This document shows positions 1-9,759 of a DNA stretch of 64,000 bases, one piece after another; the first letter of the stretch is position 1, and every line of letters begins with the position of its first letter. The position numbers were made by a program, and so were the translations under genes. The stretch lies in contig CAZTFF010000011.1 of the NCBI GenBank assembly GCA_964612485.1, positions 1 to 64,000 on the forward strand, written 5' to 3'. This DNA comes from JAFGNV01 sp964612485 (GTDB lineage Bacteria; Chloroflexota; Anaerolineae; 4572-78; J111). Under the pieces are notes generated by a model, which was not told the DNA's origin, ran no database searches, and saw nothing but the letters and a program-made list of their open reading frames with translations.

Positions 1-3000
1 ACGGCGGCCCTGCGTTACGACAACCATGCAATTTGTACCAATCCCGGCCCCTGGGTGATTACGCATACCAACGATTTAGATGTGATTGTGCCCGATTTGC
101 AAATCAACAAAACCCCCGCCTTCCAGGTGGCCGATGTGGGCGATGTGATCACCTGGACGATCACCGTTGACAACAACGGCAGCGGAATAGCCGAGGGAGT
201 TGTGGTGACGGATGTGGCCGGCAGCCAATACGAGTCTCTGACCCACATCGATAATTCGACCGGCAGAACGGCCAACCCCCTTGGAACCGATGCCTTCACC
301 TGGGCCGTGGGCACCATTCCGGCGGGCGGTAGCTGGATCGTCACCCTGACCGCGGTATTGACCCAAAGCGGCGACAATAGCAATCAGGCCGATGTTTCGG
401 CCACCTGCGCCACCGGCTGCACCAGCAGCGTAGCCAGCCACACCGCCTACGTCAGCCTGTTGAACCAATTCACCAAAACCACGGCCTTCACCGGCGGCAC
501 CATCGGCAGCCTGATCGTGTACGATTTGCGCGCCACCCTCTCGGACCAAAACGGTGATTATCGTAACATTGTCATCAGCGATGTGCTGCCGCCGGGGTTG
601 GGGTATGTTTCCTCGGTCATAACCTATGCTCATGACCAAGATAACGCTCCGCCGCCGGCTTCAGTTATTTCTACTACCCCCACCAGCGATCCCGGCCTGT
701 ATAACCCCGGTCCGGTGGTCTGGAACCTGGGCAATCTGTCGGGCACGATTGAATTTGAGGGCGTGATCACGGCTGTGGTGCGGGATATTATCACCAATGT
801 TGACGGCGCTATCCTCACCAACCTGTTTGAAATGACCTACGAACAGGACGGCGCGCCGTATCACTTTACGGCCACGGTGCCTATTTCCGTGCAAGAACCC
901 CTGCTGCATATCGGCAAGAGCTATGTTACGGACGACAATTGCAACGCAATCTTTGACCAGGCTAATTTTAACAACGGTACTGGCAACAACTGGTCTACAA
1001 CAGATGCAGATATCAACGTAACTGCCGATGGGATACTTCGCTTTACCGGCGACGGATTTAGCCCCAACAGTCAACTTACGACCATCTCCGATTTCAGTAT
1101 GAGTTTCATGGGGCGCAAAGCGTTTACCGATACCGCTAATTTTGATATTCACTTCCGCAGAATCGGTAGTAATGAATATAGATTACGCTGGTTGGCCAAC
1201 GGCAATATTCAATTGAGAAGAGATGGGACTACCATCGGCAACGGAATAAGTTCAGTTGATCCGGGCATCTGGCATCACTTTGAAATACGGACAGTAGGTT
1301 CATTTATCCAGATTTATGTAAATGGGATTAGACAAATCAGCGTAAATAATACAACCTACAGCAGCGGGGAAATCCGATTTGATGCCAACAATGGTAGTGT
1401 TGTAGATATTGACGACGTGCTGGTTACCCGTTTTGGCGAAACCGGCTGCACCGTCGGCGCCAACGACCTGGTGACTTACACCCTCACCGTCTCCAGCCAG
1501 CAAGACCTGCCCGGCTACGATCTGGTGATCACCGACGCCCTGCCCGCCGGGATGAGCCTGGTCACGTACAGCCTGCAAAGCAGCGATCCGGCCTCGGCCT
1601 TTACCGGAACCACGCCGGCTTCCGGCGCCACCGGCGTAATCACCTGGGGCGTCAACCAGTTGGCGGCCACCAACTCGCCCATCGATCACAACGCCCTGAC
1701 TATCACCGTGGTTTTGAGCGTGGCCAATAATATTACCGCCAATACCATTCTGCCTAACCAAGCCTTTTTAGAATACGACAACTGGCAAGGCAGCAGCAGC
1801 CCCACCACCATCACCCGCCGGTACAGCGGCGGCAGCCACTCCACCGCCGTGCGCACGGTTGACGGCGGCATCGAAAAACAAATCCAACCCATCGAACCGC
1901 CGCCCACCGCCACCCTGGGCACGCTGGTGACGTACACCCTCATTGTGCCCGCCACTCCCATCACCGCTACGCTGTACGATGTGGTTGTGACCGACCAACT
2001 AAGCCTGCCCCAATTCTATATTGAAAATGTAACCACCGCCGGCGGTGTCAACGACTCGTCCAATTTTGACCAAACGTCCGGCCTGATCACCGCCACCTTC
2101 GACGCCATTTCGCACAGTACCCAGGCATATATCACTATCACTACGCGAATTTCGCACGAATTCCCGCCATCGGGCGATGACCCGGACCGTTTCGACATCA
2201 TCACCAACGCGGCGGTGATGACCCACGCCACCGCCACCGAACTGACCCGCACCAACACCGTCACCACCGAGGTGGAGGAACCGGATGTGTCCATCACCAA
2301 AGCGGCCTCCATCACTCTGGATCCGCAAGTAGCGGTCTACACCCTGACCATCGTCAATAACGGCAGCAGCCCGGCCTACAGCCTGTTTATCAGCGATACG
2401 ATCCCACCCGGCGCCACCCCCTTCAACATCTCCAACGGCGGGCAGTTGCAAAGCGGCGTCATCAGTTGGACGCTGAACACGCTGGATGTGCCACCCCCAC
2501 CGGGCAATACGCAGGTGCTTACCTACAACCTGCGCCTGACCGAGGCCCTCTACACCGGCAACCAATTCACCAACACCGTGTTGGCCGGCAACACCTCGCT
2601 CACCGATACCATTCCCGGCGTGCGCCCTTATACCGACACCGACGTGCATCTGTTCCACTGGCCGTTGGGGCGGGTGGGTGATTATGTCTGGTACGATTTG
2701 CCGTACGACGGTATCCAAAACAGCAGCCCTGGCGAGTTTGGACTCAATGGCGTGGTGGTCAACCTGTATGATAGCGCCGGCAATTTTATCTCCACCACCA
2801 CCACTTACAACAACGGCAGCATCGACGGCTACTACATCTTTGAGTATTTGCCGCTCAGTACCACCTATGTGGTGCAGCTCGATGCCGGCAATTTCACCAC
2901 CGGCGGGCCGCTGGCCCCGTACACCCAAACCCTCTACCTGGCGAGCGGCTCAACCATCACCGATGATTCCAATGCTTCCATCACCCAAACGTTTGGCGCA

Positions 3001-6000
3001 GGCAATAACGGGTACGCCATCACCACTACCCTGACCTCGGCCTTCACCGAAGATCTGACCCTGGATTACGGCTTTGTGCAGCTGGTCGAGATCGGTAACT
3101 ATGTCTGGTTTGATGAGAATATCGACGGAACCCAGAACGATGGCGTGCCGAACGGCCGGGACGGCGTCACCATCACCCTCACCTATCCCGATGGCCGCAT
3201 CTTCACCACCACGACCACCAACAACGGCTACTATACCTTCACCGTGCCCATCAGCCAGGTGTATACTCTTACGCTGGTATCGGAAAACTTCGAACCGGGC
3301 GGCCCCCTGGAAGACCTGACCCCCACCCGCCCCAACCAGGGAGGGGACGATACGCAAGACTCGGACGGAATCGAACAGCCGGACGGCAGCATGGTGATCG
3401 TAACCCCGGTCATCACCCAAAATGACTACAGTTTTGATTACGGGCTGATAGAACCGGTGTCATTAGGCAACTACGTGTGGTTCGATAGTAATAACAACGG
3501 CATCACCGACGCAGGTGAAATAGGTATCGATGGAGTGACGGTCGAACTATACCAAGATAGCGACGGCAGCGGAGATTACACTGCCGGAGATCGTTTGATC
3601 TCGACAACCCTGACCGGTAGCGGCGGGTATTACACCTTTACCAACCTGCTGCCCAGCTTCACGGCCACCGAAAACTACCTGGTGATCATTACCACGACCA
3701 ACTTTGAGAGTGGCGGAATTTTGGAGAACTACCGCAACAGCGATGGCTCCGTTGCCGGCAATAGCGATTTGAACAGCCGGGACCACGGCACCGAGATCGG
3801 CACGCTGGGCAGTGGCGGCTACGTTGCCAGTGGGCCGGTGACTTTGATCGGTGGAACCGAACCAATCACCGACGGCGACAGCGACGATACCAGCAATCTG
3901 ACCATCGACTTTGGCTTCCTCCGCTATGACCTGGGCGATTTGCCGGAAACGGTGACTTATCCTTACAGCACCACTTTGAGCAACGATGGCCCGCGCCACG
4001 TCATCTTGCCCAACAACAACCCCACGCTCGGCACAATTGTCGATGCCGAACTCGATGGCCAGCCCTCGACCGGAGCCAACGGCGATGATGACAACGACTC
4101 AACCAATCCCTTCCCCGGCGGTGCCCCCAATGACGACGAGGACGGCGTCACCTTCTCCAGCAATTACCTGGTTCCGGGCGAACGGCTGACGATCACCGTC
4201 ACTGCTGCCAACGTAGTAGATGGCTACTTGAACGCCTGGATCGATCTGAACAACGATGGGGTGCTGGATGAAAGCGACCGAATTGCCGGCGGTCCCAGCG
4301 GATTTATTGCTGCCAATGACAGCATTAATATTGTGGTTACGATACCGCTCACCGTACAGCAGGGCATTACGATTTACAGCCGTTTCCGCTTCACCACCTT
4401 ATATACCCAGGCCAACACCCCCAACGGCCTTGCCCCCAACGGTGAGGTGGAAGATTACGGCCTGCCGGTGCTGAACCTGGATTGGGGCGATCTGCCCGAA
4501 GGCCCCTACAACACCACCGACGCCAACAACGGCCCCCGCCACATCATCACCGACAACCTGCAAATCGGGCCGGGTATCGACGCCGAGCAAGACGGCAACC
4601 CCGACTCGAATGCCGAAGGCGACGACACCGTCGGCTCTGATGATGAGGACGGCGTGACCTTCTCGGATTTGATCCCCGGTGAAACCGCCATTTTCACCGT
4701 ATCGGTCACCAACACCACCGGCCTCACCGCCTACGTTTACGGCTTTATCGACTGGAACGCCGACGGTGACTTTGACGATGCAAACGAAGTGCTTACCCAA
4801 CCCGTTGGCGCAGTCACCGGGGGTGATGTTCCTCTCACCTTCTCTATTCCGGCCACCGCCGAAATGGACACCGACCTTGGCCTGCGCTTCCGCCTGTCCA
4901 CCGATTCCGGCCTGGGGCCTGACGGCCTGGCCCCTGACGGCGAAGTCGAGGATTACATCACCCAAATCCCACGCTACGATTGGGGCGATCTACCCGACGA
5001 CATCGGCGGCCTGCCCGACTACAACACCGACCGCACCGGCCTCGTCGGCCCCAGCCACCGCATCACGCCCGGCCTGCAAATGGGTAATGAGATTGATGAC
5101 GAAACCGATGGTATTCCCGATGCCAATGCCGAAGGCGATGATCTGGACCAATCGCCAGATGATGAAGACGGCGTGACCTTCCCTCCGGAACTGGTGCGGG
5201 GCAATCCGGCCATCTTCACCGTGTCGGTTACCAACACCACCGGCCTCACCGCCTACGTTTACGGCTTCATCGATTGGAACGCCGACGGCGATTTCAACGA
5301 TCTCGGCGAGGCGATCAGCCGGCCCACCACCGGCGGCGATATGCCGTTGACCTTCACCATCCCGACCACCGCCGCCACCAACACCGACTTTGGCCTGCGC
5401 TTCCGCCTGAGCACCGAACCGGGCCTTGGCCCCGACGGCCCCGCGCGGGATGGGGAAATCGAAGATTATCTGAGCCAAATCCCCACCTACGATTGGGGCG
5501 ACCTGCCCGAAAGCCTGGGCTACAATACTATCAGCGACACCACCCCCGGCCCCAGCCACCTCATCACCGACAGCCTGCAAATCGGACCGGATATCGACGC
5601 CGAGAGAGACGGTTTCCCCGATGCCAATGCCGAAGGCGATGACAACCATAACCGGGATGATGAGGACGGCATCACCTTCCCACCGCCAATTTTACCCGGC
5701 AGTACCGCTACCTTTACCGCATCGATCACCAATACCACCGGCCTCACCGCCTACGTTTACGGCTTTATCGACTGGAACGCCGACGGTGATTTCAACGATC
5801 TCGGCGAGGCGATCAGCCGGCCCACCGCCGGCGGCGATGTGCCGTTGACCTTCAACGTGCCGATCACCGCCGCCATTGATGACGATTTTGGCCTGCGCTT
5901 CCGCCTGAGTACCGATTCCGGCCTTGGCCCCGACGGCCCCGCGCCTGACGGCGAAATCGAAGATTACATGTACCGTATCCCCCCGCCCGCGCTTGGGTTT

Positions 6001-8139
6001 AGCAAGCAGGGCGAACCAGGCGGCGTAGTGGAGCCGGGCGATACCCTTACCTATACCCTGTGCTATTCAAACTACAACGGCAGCCCGGCCACCAACGTGG
6101 TCATCACCGACACCATTCCCTTCAACACCAGCTACGTGCCGGGCAGCGTGACCACTCAAACCGGCTCGGTTGAATTTAATGATGGCACAAACTGGCTGAC
6201 CACCGAACCGCTGACCGTCACCGGCCTGCGCTGGTTGGTGGGTGATCTGCCCAACAGCCCCAACCAATGTGTTAACTTCAATGTGACGGTGAATATGACC
6301 CTCAGCGACACAATGTCGGGCTTATCGGTAAGGCAGGCGTCCGAGGGCTGGATGGTGGTGGCCGGCGATACCACCGGCCTGGAGATCATCGGCTACACCG
6401 GCACGGTTACGGCTACCCCAACCGTGACACCGACCCTCGTTCCTACGATCACGCCAACGATTACGCCAACACTGTCCCCAACCCCGGACCTGACACCCAC
6501 AGCAACCGCCACGCCCGTCATCACCCCAACCGGCACGCCGATCCCGACACTGCAACCGACCCTGACGCCTACCGTAGAAATAACAGCCACCACCCCTGCC
6601 CCCACCTTGTCTGCTACGCCTATCCCAACACCTGCGGTTGCAACGGCCACGCCTGTGCCAACACCAACCACAACCCCGCTGCCAACGGCCACCGAACAAC
6701 CGGCAATCACGCCAACATTGACCGCCACACCCACCCCGCCGCCCACCGAAGAGCCGGAGCCAACCGAAGTCATAGAAACAGACACGCCGACACCGGAGCC
6801 AACGGCAACGCTTGAAGCGACCACCGAAACAACGGCATCCGCTGTCGGCGCGCTGTATGCGGTGATGCGAGTCAGCATGAACGACACTGCCCCGGTGGCG
6901 CAGCCCGCCGTATGGCCCCAGCAGCAAATCACGCCAACAAGCACATCTACACCTACTTCAACCCCAGAACCGGCGGCGACTCCCACGCCGGCACCAACGG
7001 CTGTTATTTCACCGACACCCACCGCAATACCGGTCATCGACACGCCGACGCCCGAAGCTACCCTGACCTCGACGGCCATCCCAACCGGTACGGTATCAAC
7101 AGAACCCACCGCAACAGCAACGAACACGCCGACGCTCGAACCCAGCCCAACCCTATCGTCTACCCCTACCGTTGAAATCACGCCGGTAGTTTCTGAAACG
7201 CCGGTGGTGACGCTCACAACGGAACCGGCGATGACGCCCACTATCGCCATCTCCGCCACGCCTGAGATCACGGCGACACCTATGGTCACAGTGACCCCTA
7301 CGGCGACGGCCACGCCACCGCCAACCGACACCGTCGAAAGCGCGCGTTATGCCATCGTACCGCTGGACACGGTACAAATAGACATCGTTAACAATGCCGT
7401 CATCGGCAGCGATCAAACGCCCACCCAAACCACCACCGTCACCCAGCCCGTGGTGAGAGTCGTGGACCCCGCTGTCACCAAACGGGTTGACCCCACGCGG
7501 GCCGAACCTGGTGATGAAGTGACCTTCTATGTCACCATCGACAATCCATCGCCGCCCAACTCAAATGCCAATGCTACCAATGTGGTTGTCCAGGATCCGC
7601 TGCCGTTGATGGTTGACCTGATTGACTACGACATCAGTTCGGTTCCGGCAGGAGTGATCAGTACGGTCGTGGTGACGAACGATACGGTTGATACCGGCCA
7701 TCCGACCATTACCCAAACCACGGCCAGCACCATCACCGTAAATATCCCGGTACTGGCTCCCGGCGAGCAGATATTTCTGACCATCCGCACGCGGGTCAAC
7801 AACCTGGCCAGCCCACCGCCGCAAACCATCAACAACGCGGTAACGCTGGCCTTCAACGAAGGCGTTCCACGTAGTGATAGCAGTCCGCCGATCATTGTCC
7901 CTGTTCCGCCCACGCCAAATGATGGCGATGATGATGACGACGACGAACCGCCGGCCATCATCCCGACACCCACGGCGATGCCCACAGTTCTGCCCTCGCC
8001 GACCGTGCCCGTACTCTTTTTGCCGGAAACCGGCCTAAAAACAGAGGCGTCAACTTTCACCGGACTGTTGGGGAGTTTGCTGTTGGTAGCTTATGTAGGA
8101 AGTGTCCTCCTTGTTGTGTGGAGGCGTAAGAAAAACTAA
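1..8139 (+). CDS. Giant multidomain surface protein with C-terminal LPETG anchor (5' partial)
   Basis: The frame is open from the first base, so the N-terminus and any signal peptide lie upstream; 2,712 residues are visible. Numbered from the first visible codon, the order is: DUF11-type beta-sandwich repeats; a LamG/concanavalin-like domain at about 314-480; more DUF11; three SdrD B-like repeats (VGDYVW, IGNYVWFD, LGNYVWFD) at about 890-1305; four GEVED repeats (NGEVEDY, DGEVEDY, DGEIEDY twice) at about 1308-1991; DUF11; a Thr/Pro-rich stalk at 2133-2443; a final DUF11; an Asp run; LPETG at 2674-2678; one membrane helix and RRKKN. That tail is a sortase-type sorting signal. The likely role is a wall-anchored or membrane-anchored adhesin or surface-layer stalk. 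No sortase gene is in the window. The ligand is unknown. The stop is followed by a hairpin terminator. Confidence 0.93.
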   Translation, partial: TAALRYDNHAICTNPGPWVITHTNDLDVIVPDLQINKTPAFQVADVGDVITWTITVDNNGSGIAEGVVVTDVAGSQYESLTHIDNSTGRTANPLGTDAFTWAVGTIPAGGSWIVTLTAVLTQSGDNSNQADVSATCATGCTSSVASHTAYVSLLNQFTKTTAFTGGTIGSLIVYDLRATLSDQNGDYRNIVISDVLPPGLGYVSSVITYAHDQDNAPPPASVISTTPTSDPGLYNPGPVVWNLGNLSGTIEFEGVITAVVRDIITNVDGAILTNLFEMTYEQDGAPYHFTATVPISVQEPLLHIGKSYVTDDNCNAIFDQANFNNGTGNNWSTTDADINVTADGILRFTGDGFSPNSQLTTISDFSMSFMGRKAFTDTANFDIHFRRIGSNEYRLRWLANGNIQLRRDGTTIGNGISSVDPGIWHHFEIRTVGSFIQIYVNGIRQISVNNTTYSSGEIRFDANNGSVVDIDDVLVTRFGETGCTVGANDLVTYTLTVSSQQDLPGYDLVITDALPAGMSLVTYSLQSSDPASAFTGTTPASGATGVITWGVNQLAATNSPIDHNALTITVVLSVANNITANTILPNQAFLEYDNWQGSSSPTTITRRYSGGSHSTAVRTVDGGIEKQIQPIEPPPTATLGTLVTYTLIVPATPITATLYDVVVTDQLSLPQFYIENVTTAGGVNDSSNFDQTSGLITATFDAISHSTQAYITITTRISHEFPPSGDDPDRFDIITNAAVMTHATATELTRTNTVTTEVEEPDVSITKAASITLDPQVAVYTLTIVNNGSSPAYSLFISDTIPPGATPFNISNGGQLQSGVISWTLNTLDVPPPPGNTQVLTYNLRLTEALYTGNQFTNTVLAGNTSLTDTIPGVRPYTDTDVHLFHWPLGRVGDYVWYDLPYDGIQNSSPGEFGLNGVVVNLYDSAGNFISTTTTYNNGSIDGYYIFEYLPLSTTYVVQLDAGNFTTGGPLAPYTQTLYLASGSTITDDSNASITQTFGAGNNGYAITTTLTSAFTEDLTLDYGFVQLVEIGNYVWFDENIDGTQNDGVPNGRDGVTITLTYPDGRIFTTTTTNNGYYTFTVPISQVYTLTLVSENFEPGGPLEDLTPTRPNQGGDDTQDSDGIEQPDGSMVIVTPVITQNDYSFDYGLIEPVSLGNYVWFDSNNNGITDAGEIGIDGVTVELYQDSDGSGDYTAGDRLISTTLTGSGGYYTFTNLLPSFTATENYLVIITTTNFESGGILENYRNSDGSVAGNSDLNSRDHGTEIGTLGSGGYVASGPVTLIGGTEPITDGDSDDTSNLTIDFGFLRYDLGDLPETVTYPYSTTLSNDGPRHVILPNNNPTLGTIVDAELDGQPSTGANGDDDNDSTNPFPGGAPNDDEDGVTFSSNYLVPGERLTITVTAANVVDGYLNAWIDLNNDGVLDESDRIAGGPSGFIAANDSINIVVTIPLTVQQGITIYSRFRFTTLYTQANTPNGLAPNGEVEDYGLPVLNLDWGDLPEGPYNTTDANNGPRHIITDNLQIGPGIDAEQDGNPDSNAEGDDTVGSDDEDGVTFSDLIPGETAIFTVSVTNTTGLTAYVYGFIDWNADGDFDDANEVLTQPVGAVTGGDVPLTFSIPATAEMDTDLGLRFRLSTDSGLGPDGLAPDGEVEDYITQIPRYDWGDLPDDIGGLPDYNTDRTGLVGPSHRITPGLQMGNEIDDETDGIPDANAEGDDLDQSPDDEDGVTFPPELVRGNPAIFTVSVTNTTGLTAYVYGFIDWNADGDFNDLGEAISRPTTGGDMPLTFTIPTTAATNTDFGLRFRLSTEPGLGPDGPARDGEIEDYLSQIPTYDWGDLPESLGYNTISDTTPGPSHLITDSLQIGPDIDAERDGFPDANAEGDDNHNRDDEDGITFPPPILPGSTATFTASITNTTGLTAYVYGFIDWNADGDFNDLGEAISRPTAGGDVPLTFNVPITAAIDDDFGLRFRLSTDSGLGPDGPAPDGEIEDYMYRIPPPALGFSKQGEPGGVVEPGDTLTYTLCYSNYNGSPATNVVITDTIPFNTSYVPGSVTTQTGSVEFNDGTNWLTTEPLTVTGLRWLVGDLPNSPNQCVNFNVTVNMTLSDTMSGLSVRQASEGWMVVAGDTTGLEIIGYTGTVTATPTVTPTLVPTITPTITPTLSPTPDLTPTATATPVITPTGTPIPTLQPTLTPTVEITATTPAPTLSATPIPTPAVATATPVPTPTTTPLPTATEQPAITPTLTATPTPPPTEEPEPTEVIETDTPTPEPTATLEATTETTASAVGALYAVMRVSMNDTAPVAQPAVWPQQQITPTSTSTPTSTPEPAATPTPAPTAVISPTPTAIPVIDTPTPEATLTSTAIPTGTVSTEPTATATNTPTLEPSPTLSSTPTVEITPVVSETPVVTLTTEPAMTPTIAISATPEITATPMVTVTPTATATPPPTDTVESARYAIVPLDTVQIDIVNNAVIGSDQTPTQTTTVTQPVVRVVDPAVTKRVDPTRAEPGDEVTFYVTIDNPSPPNSNANATNVVVQDPLPLMVDLIDYDISSVPAGVISTVVVTNDTVDTGHPTITQTTASTITVNIPVLAPGEQIFLTIRTRVNNLASPPPQTINNAVTLAFNEGVPRSDSSPPIIVPVPPTPNDGDDDDDDEPPAIIPTPTAMPTVLPSPTVPVLFLPETGLKTEASTFTGLLGSLLLVAYVGSVLLVVWRRKKN
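4480..5985 (+). repeat. Tandem GEVED-domain repeats, about 0.5 kb each
   Basis: Three consecutive units inside the giant surface gene share long identical DNA stretches, for example the block encoding TNTTGLTAYVYGFIDWNADG at about 4709, 5231 and 5729. A more diverged fourth unit lies upstream at 3925-4470. Units begin with WGDLP and end with DGE(V/I)EDY. Near-identity at DNA level points to recent duplication or gene conversion, so unit number may vary between strains. Confidence 0.85.
6405..7330 (+). repeat. Thr/Pro-rich low-complexity stalk segment
   Basis: About 310 codons of degenerate TPTxTPT-type repeats, interrupted once by a short non-repetitive stretch (around 6840-6925). Such stalks usually span the cell wall or hold adhesive domains away from the surface and may be O-glycosylated; glycosylation is inference. 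Confidence 0.8.
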
Positions 8140-8161
8140 CCATAAAAGTCACTTTAAAAAC

Positions 8162-8190
8162 AAAAGAGCCATCAACCCGATGGCTCTTTT
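8162..8190. terminator. Bidirectional intrinsic terminator between surface gene and aroQ
   Basis: AAAAGAGCCATC (8162-8173) pairs perfectly with GATGGCTCTTTT (8179-8190) around a 5-base loop. A/T tracts on both sides allow termination of the plus-strand surface gene and of the minus-strand aro operon that converges on it. Confidence 0.85.
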
Positions 8191-8210
8191 GATTCCAAAC
8201 CATGGAGACT

Positions 8211-8651
8211 CTATTTTTCATCCAGATACCCCAAAATCGCCTCCAGCCCCAGCAAATAACTGCGCCAGCCAAAACCGCTGATCTGCCCCACGCACACCGG
8301 AGCCAGCAAACTCTTGTGCCGGAACGCTTCGCGGGCGTGAACATTACTGAGATGAACCTCCACCACCGCCAGCCCGGTTCCGGCAATCGCATCGCGCAGG
8401 GCAACAGACGTGTGAGTATAAGCGCCGGGGTTAAAGATCACACCGTCGGCCCACGCGCGAGCCTCATGCAAGGCGTCGATCAGCGCCCCCTCACTATTGG
8501 ATTGAAAGGTACGGATCTCAACGCCTTTTTGTTGACCGGCAGCAACCACGACCTGATTGATGTCATCCAAAGTAGTAGTGCCGTAGATGTCCGGCTCGCG
8601 GGTGCCAAAAAGATTTAAGTTAGGTCCGTGCAGCAACAAAATCTTCGTCAT
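8211..8651 (-). CDS. aroQ: 3-dehydroquinate dehydratase, type II
   Basis: Converts 3-dehydroquinate to 3-dehydroshikimate, step 3 of the shikimate pathway, in the cytoplasm. At 146 residues it has the usual type II length. It shows GPNLNLFGTREPDIYG with the catalytic Arg and Tyr, NPGAYTHTSVAL for substrate binding, and EVHLSN with the catalytic His. It is the last gene of the minus-strand aro block. Its ATG (8649-8651) overlaps the TGA of the cysQ-like gene (8648-8650), an ATGA junction suggesting translational coupling. It is unrelated to type I AroD. Confidence 0.96.
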   Translation of the reverse strand: MTKILLLHGPNLNLFGTREPDIYGTTTLDDINQVVVAAGQQKGVEIRTFQSNSEGALIDALHEARAWADGVIFNPGAYTHTSVALRDAIAGTGLAVVEVHLSNVHAREAFRHKSLLAPVCVGQISGFGWRSYLLGLEAILGYLDEK

Positions 8652-9622
8652 TTGGCCCCTTTCAACGTCTCAATCACCGCTTCATGGATTGTGCCGTTGC
8701 TGACCACTACACCACGATTATTGCGCATTTTAAAGTCGGACTTGAAATCAAGCGGCTGGCCGTGCATATCAGTTACTTTGCCGCCGGCTTCTTCAACTAC
8801 CAACGCGCCGGCAGCGTGATCCCAAATCTTTTCCCGGTAATCGGGCGATTTGGGCGACGGCAAACGTAAATAGAGCGCCGCATCGCCCCGCGCCACGGCG
8901 GCATATTTGGCCTGGCTGTCCATCCGCAGCGAGGGTTGGGTGATCCCCACCGCTTGCGCCACCGACTCCTGCAAAGTATGATCGCCGTGCGCCGCCTCGA
9001 CACTTTCCACAAAGCGCAGCCGTTCCCCATTTGTTTCTTTGGCTACACGAATAGGTGTAAAGACCGGATTTTCCAAACCAGCCATTTCCGCGCCCTGCTC
9101 GCGTACGGCGATCAAGAGGGTACCGATTAGGCTGTCTGAAGCGGTCAAACTCAGAGGCAAGGACGGGCAAGCCAACGCGGCCACTTTGATCTCGCCTTGC
9201 TCTACCAACGCCAGCGCCACGGCGTACTGATCGTTGCGCAAAAATCCCTTGGTGCCGTCAATAGGGTCCAACGTCCAGTAACGGTCAGCCACCTGGCCAT
9301 TACCGGCATCGATCCAACTGCAAACTGCATCGGACGAGGCGTCGGGCTGAAATTGCTGCACAAAACTCGCTACCTGCGCCAATTTTTGTTGATGCGCATG
9401 CAGGGCGCTTGAGTCCTCTTCGCCCACAATGGGGTCATCAGGAAACGCCTGCTTGATGGCCCGGCACACTAACGCCTGAGAGCCAAAATCGGCAACCGTT
9501 ACCGGGCTGCGGTCATCCTTTTGCAGCGAGTCAACCACCAATTTTGTCCGAACACTCTGGCAAAGCTGCGCTGCCTGGGTAACGGCTTCAATGGCAAGTT
9601 GTTTTTCCTGGGAATAGGTCAT
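8648..9622 (-). CDS. cysQ: 3'(2'),5'-bisphosphate nucleotidase-like phosphatase (CysQ/HAL2/inositol monophosphatase family)
   Basis: Predicted Mg2+-dependent, Li+-sensitive-type phosphatase acting on 3'-phosphoadenosine 5'-phosphate or a related sugar phosphate. It has 324 residues. Metal-site motifs are visible: GEED, DPIDGTKGF and WDHAAGALVVEEAGG. I chose the ATG at 9620-9622 because an AGGAGG sits just upstream. The frame stays open further upstream, but that part runs into the dispersed palindromic repeat and would give an unrelated N-terminus. Its stop overlaps the aroQ start by 4 bases. Its place among shikimate genes has no obvious metabolic reason. The exact substrate cannot be told from sequence. 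Confidence 0.85.
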   Translation of the reverse strand: MTYSQEKQLAIEAVTQAAQLCQSVRTKLVVDSLQKDDRSPVTVADFGSQALVCRAIKQAFPDDPIVGEEDSSALHAHQQKLAQVASFVQQFQPDASSDAVCSWIDAGNGQVADRYWTLDPIDGTKGFLRNDQYAVALALVEQGEIKVAALACPSLPLSLTASDSLIGTLLIAVREQGAEMAGLENPVFTPIRVAKETNGERLRFVESVEAAHGDHTLQESVAQAVGITQPSLRMDSQAKYAAVARGDAALYLRLPSPKSPDYREKIWDHAAGALVVEEAGGKVTDMHGQPLDFKSDFKMRNNRGVVVSNGTIHEAVIETLKGAK

Positions 9623-9651
9623 TTTGATAAACTCCTCCTGGCGGATATTGT

Positions 9652-9751
9652 GTATCTTCTCAATATTTCGGGGGAACGAGGTCTGAGCCTGTCGAAGACC
9701 GTTGGTTTCGACAAGCTCAACCAACTCTGCCCCAGATTATTGAGAAGGTAC
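9652..9751. repeat. Dispersed 100-bp palindromic element, copy 1
   Basis: First of three near-identical copies (others at 30863 and 46264), all in the same orientation. The 14-bp ends GTATCTTCTCAATA and TATTGAGAAGGTAC are inverted with one mismatch, and the centre holds a second inverted pair (GAGCCTGTCGAA / TTCGACAAGCTC). No coding capacity is visible. It resembles a non-autonomous MITE or REPIN-type element and fills the gap between the PLP-enzyme stop and the cysQ-like start. Confidence 0.85.
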
Positions 9752-9759
9752 GATATTGT

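Noticed and set aside
6393..7331. Long minus-strand ORFs opposite the Thr/Pro stalk
   Set aside because: Val/Gly-rich shadows of the repetitive plus-strand codons, with no start site or family similarity.
9623..9724. Longer N-terminus of the CysQ-like protein
   Set aside because: The extra codons are the palindromic element; a strong ribosome site marks the start at 9622.
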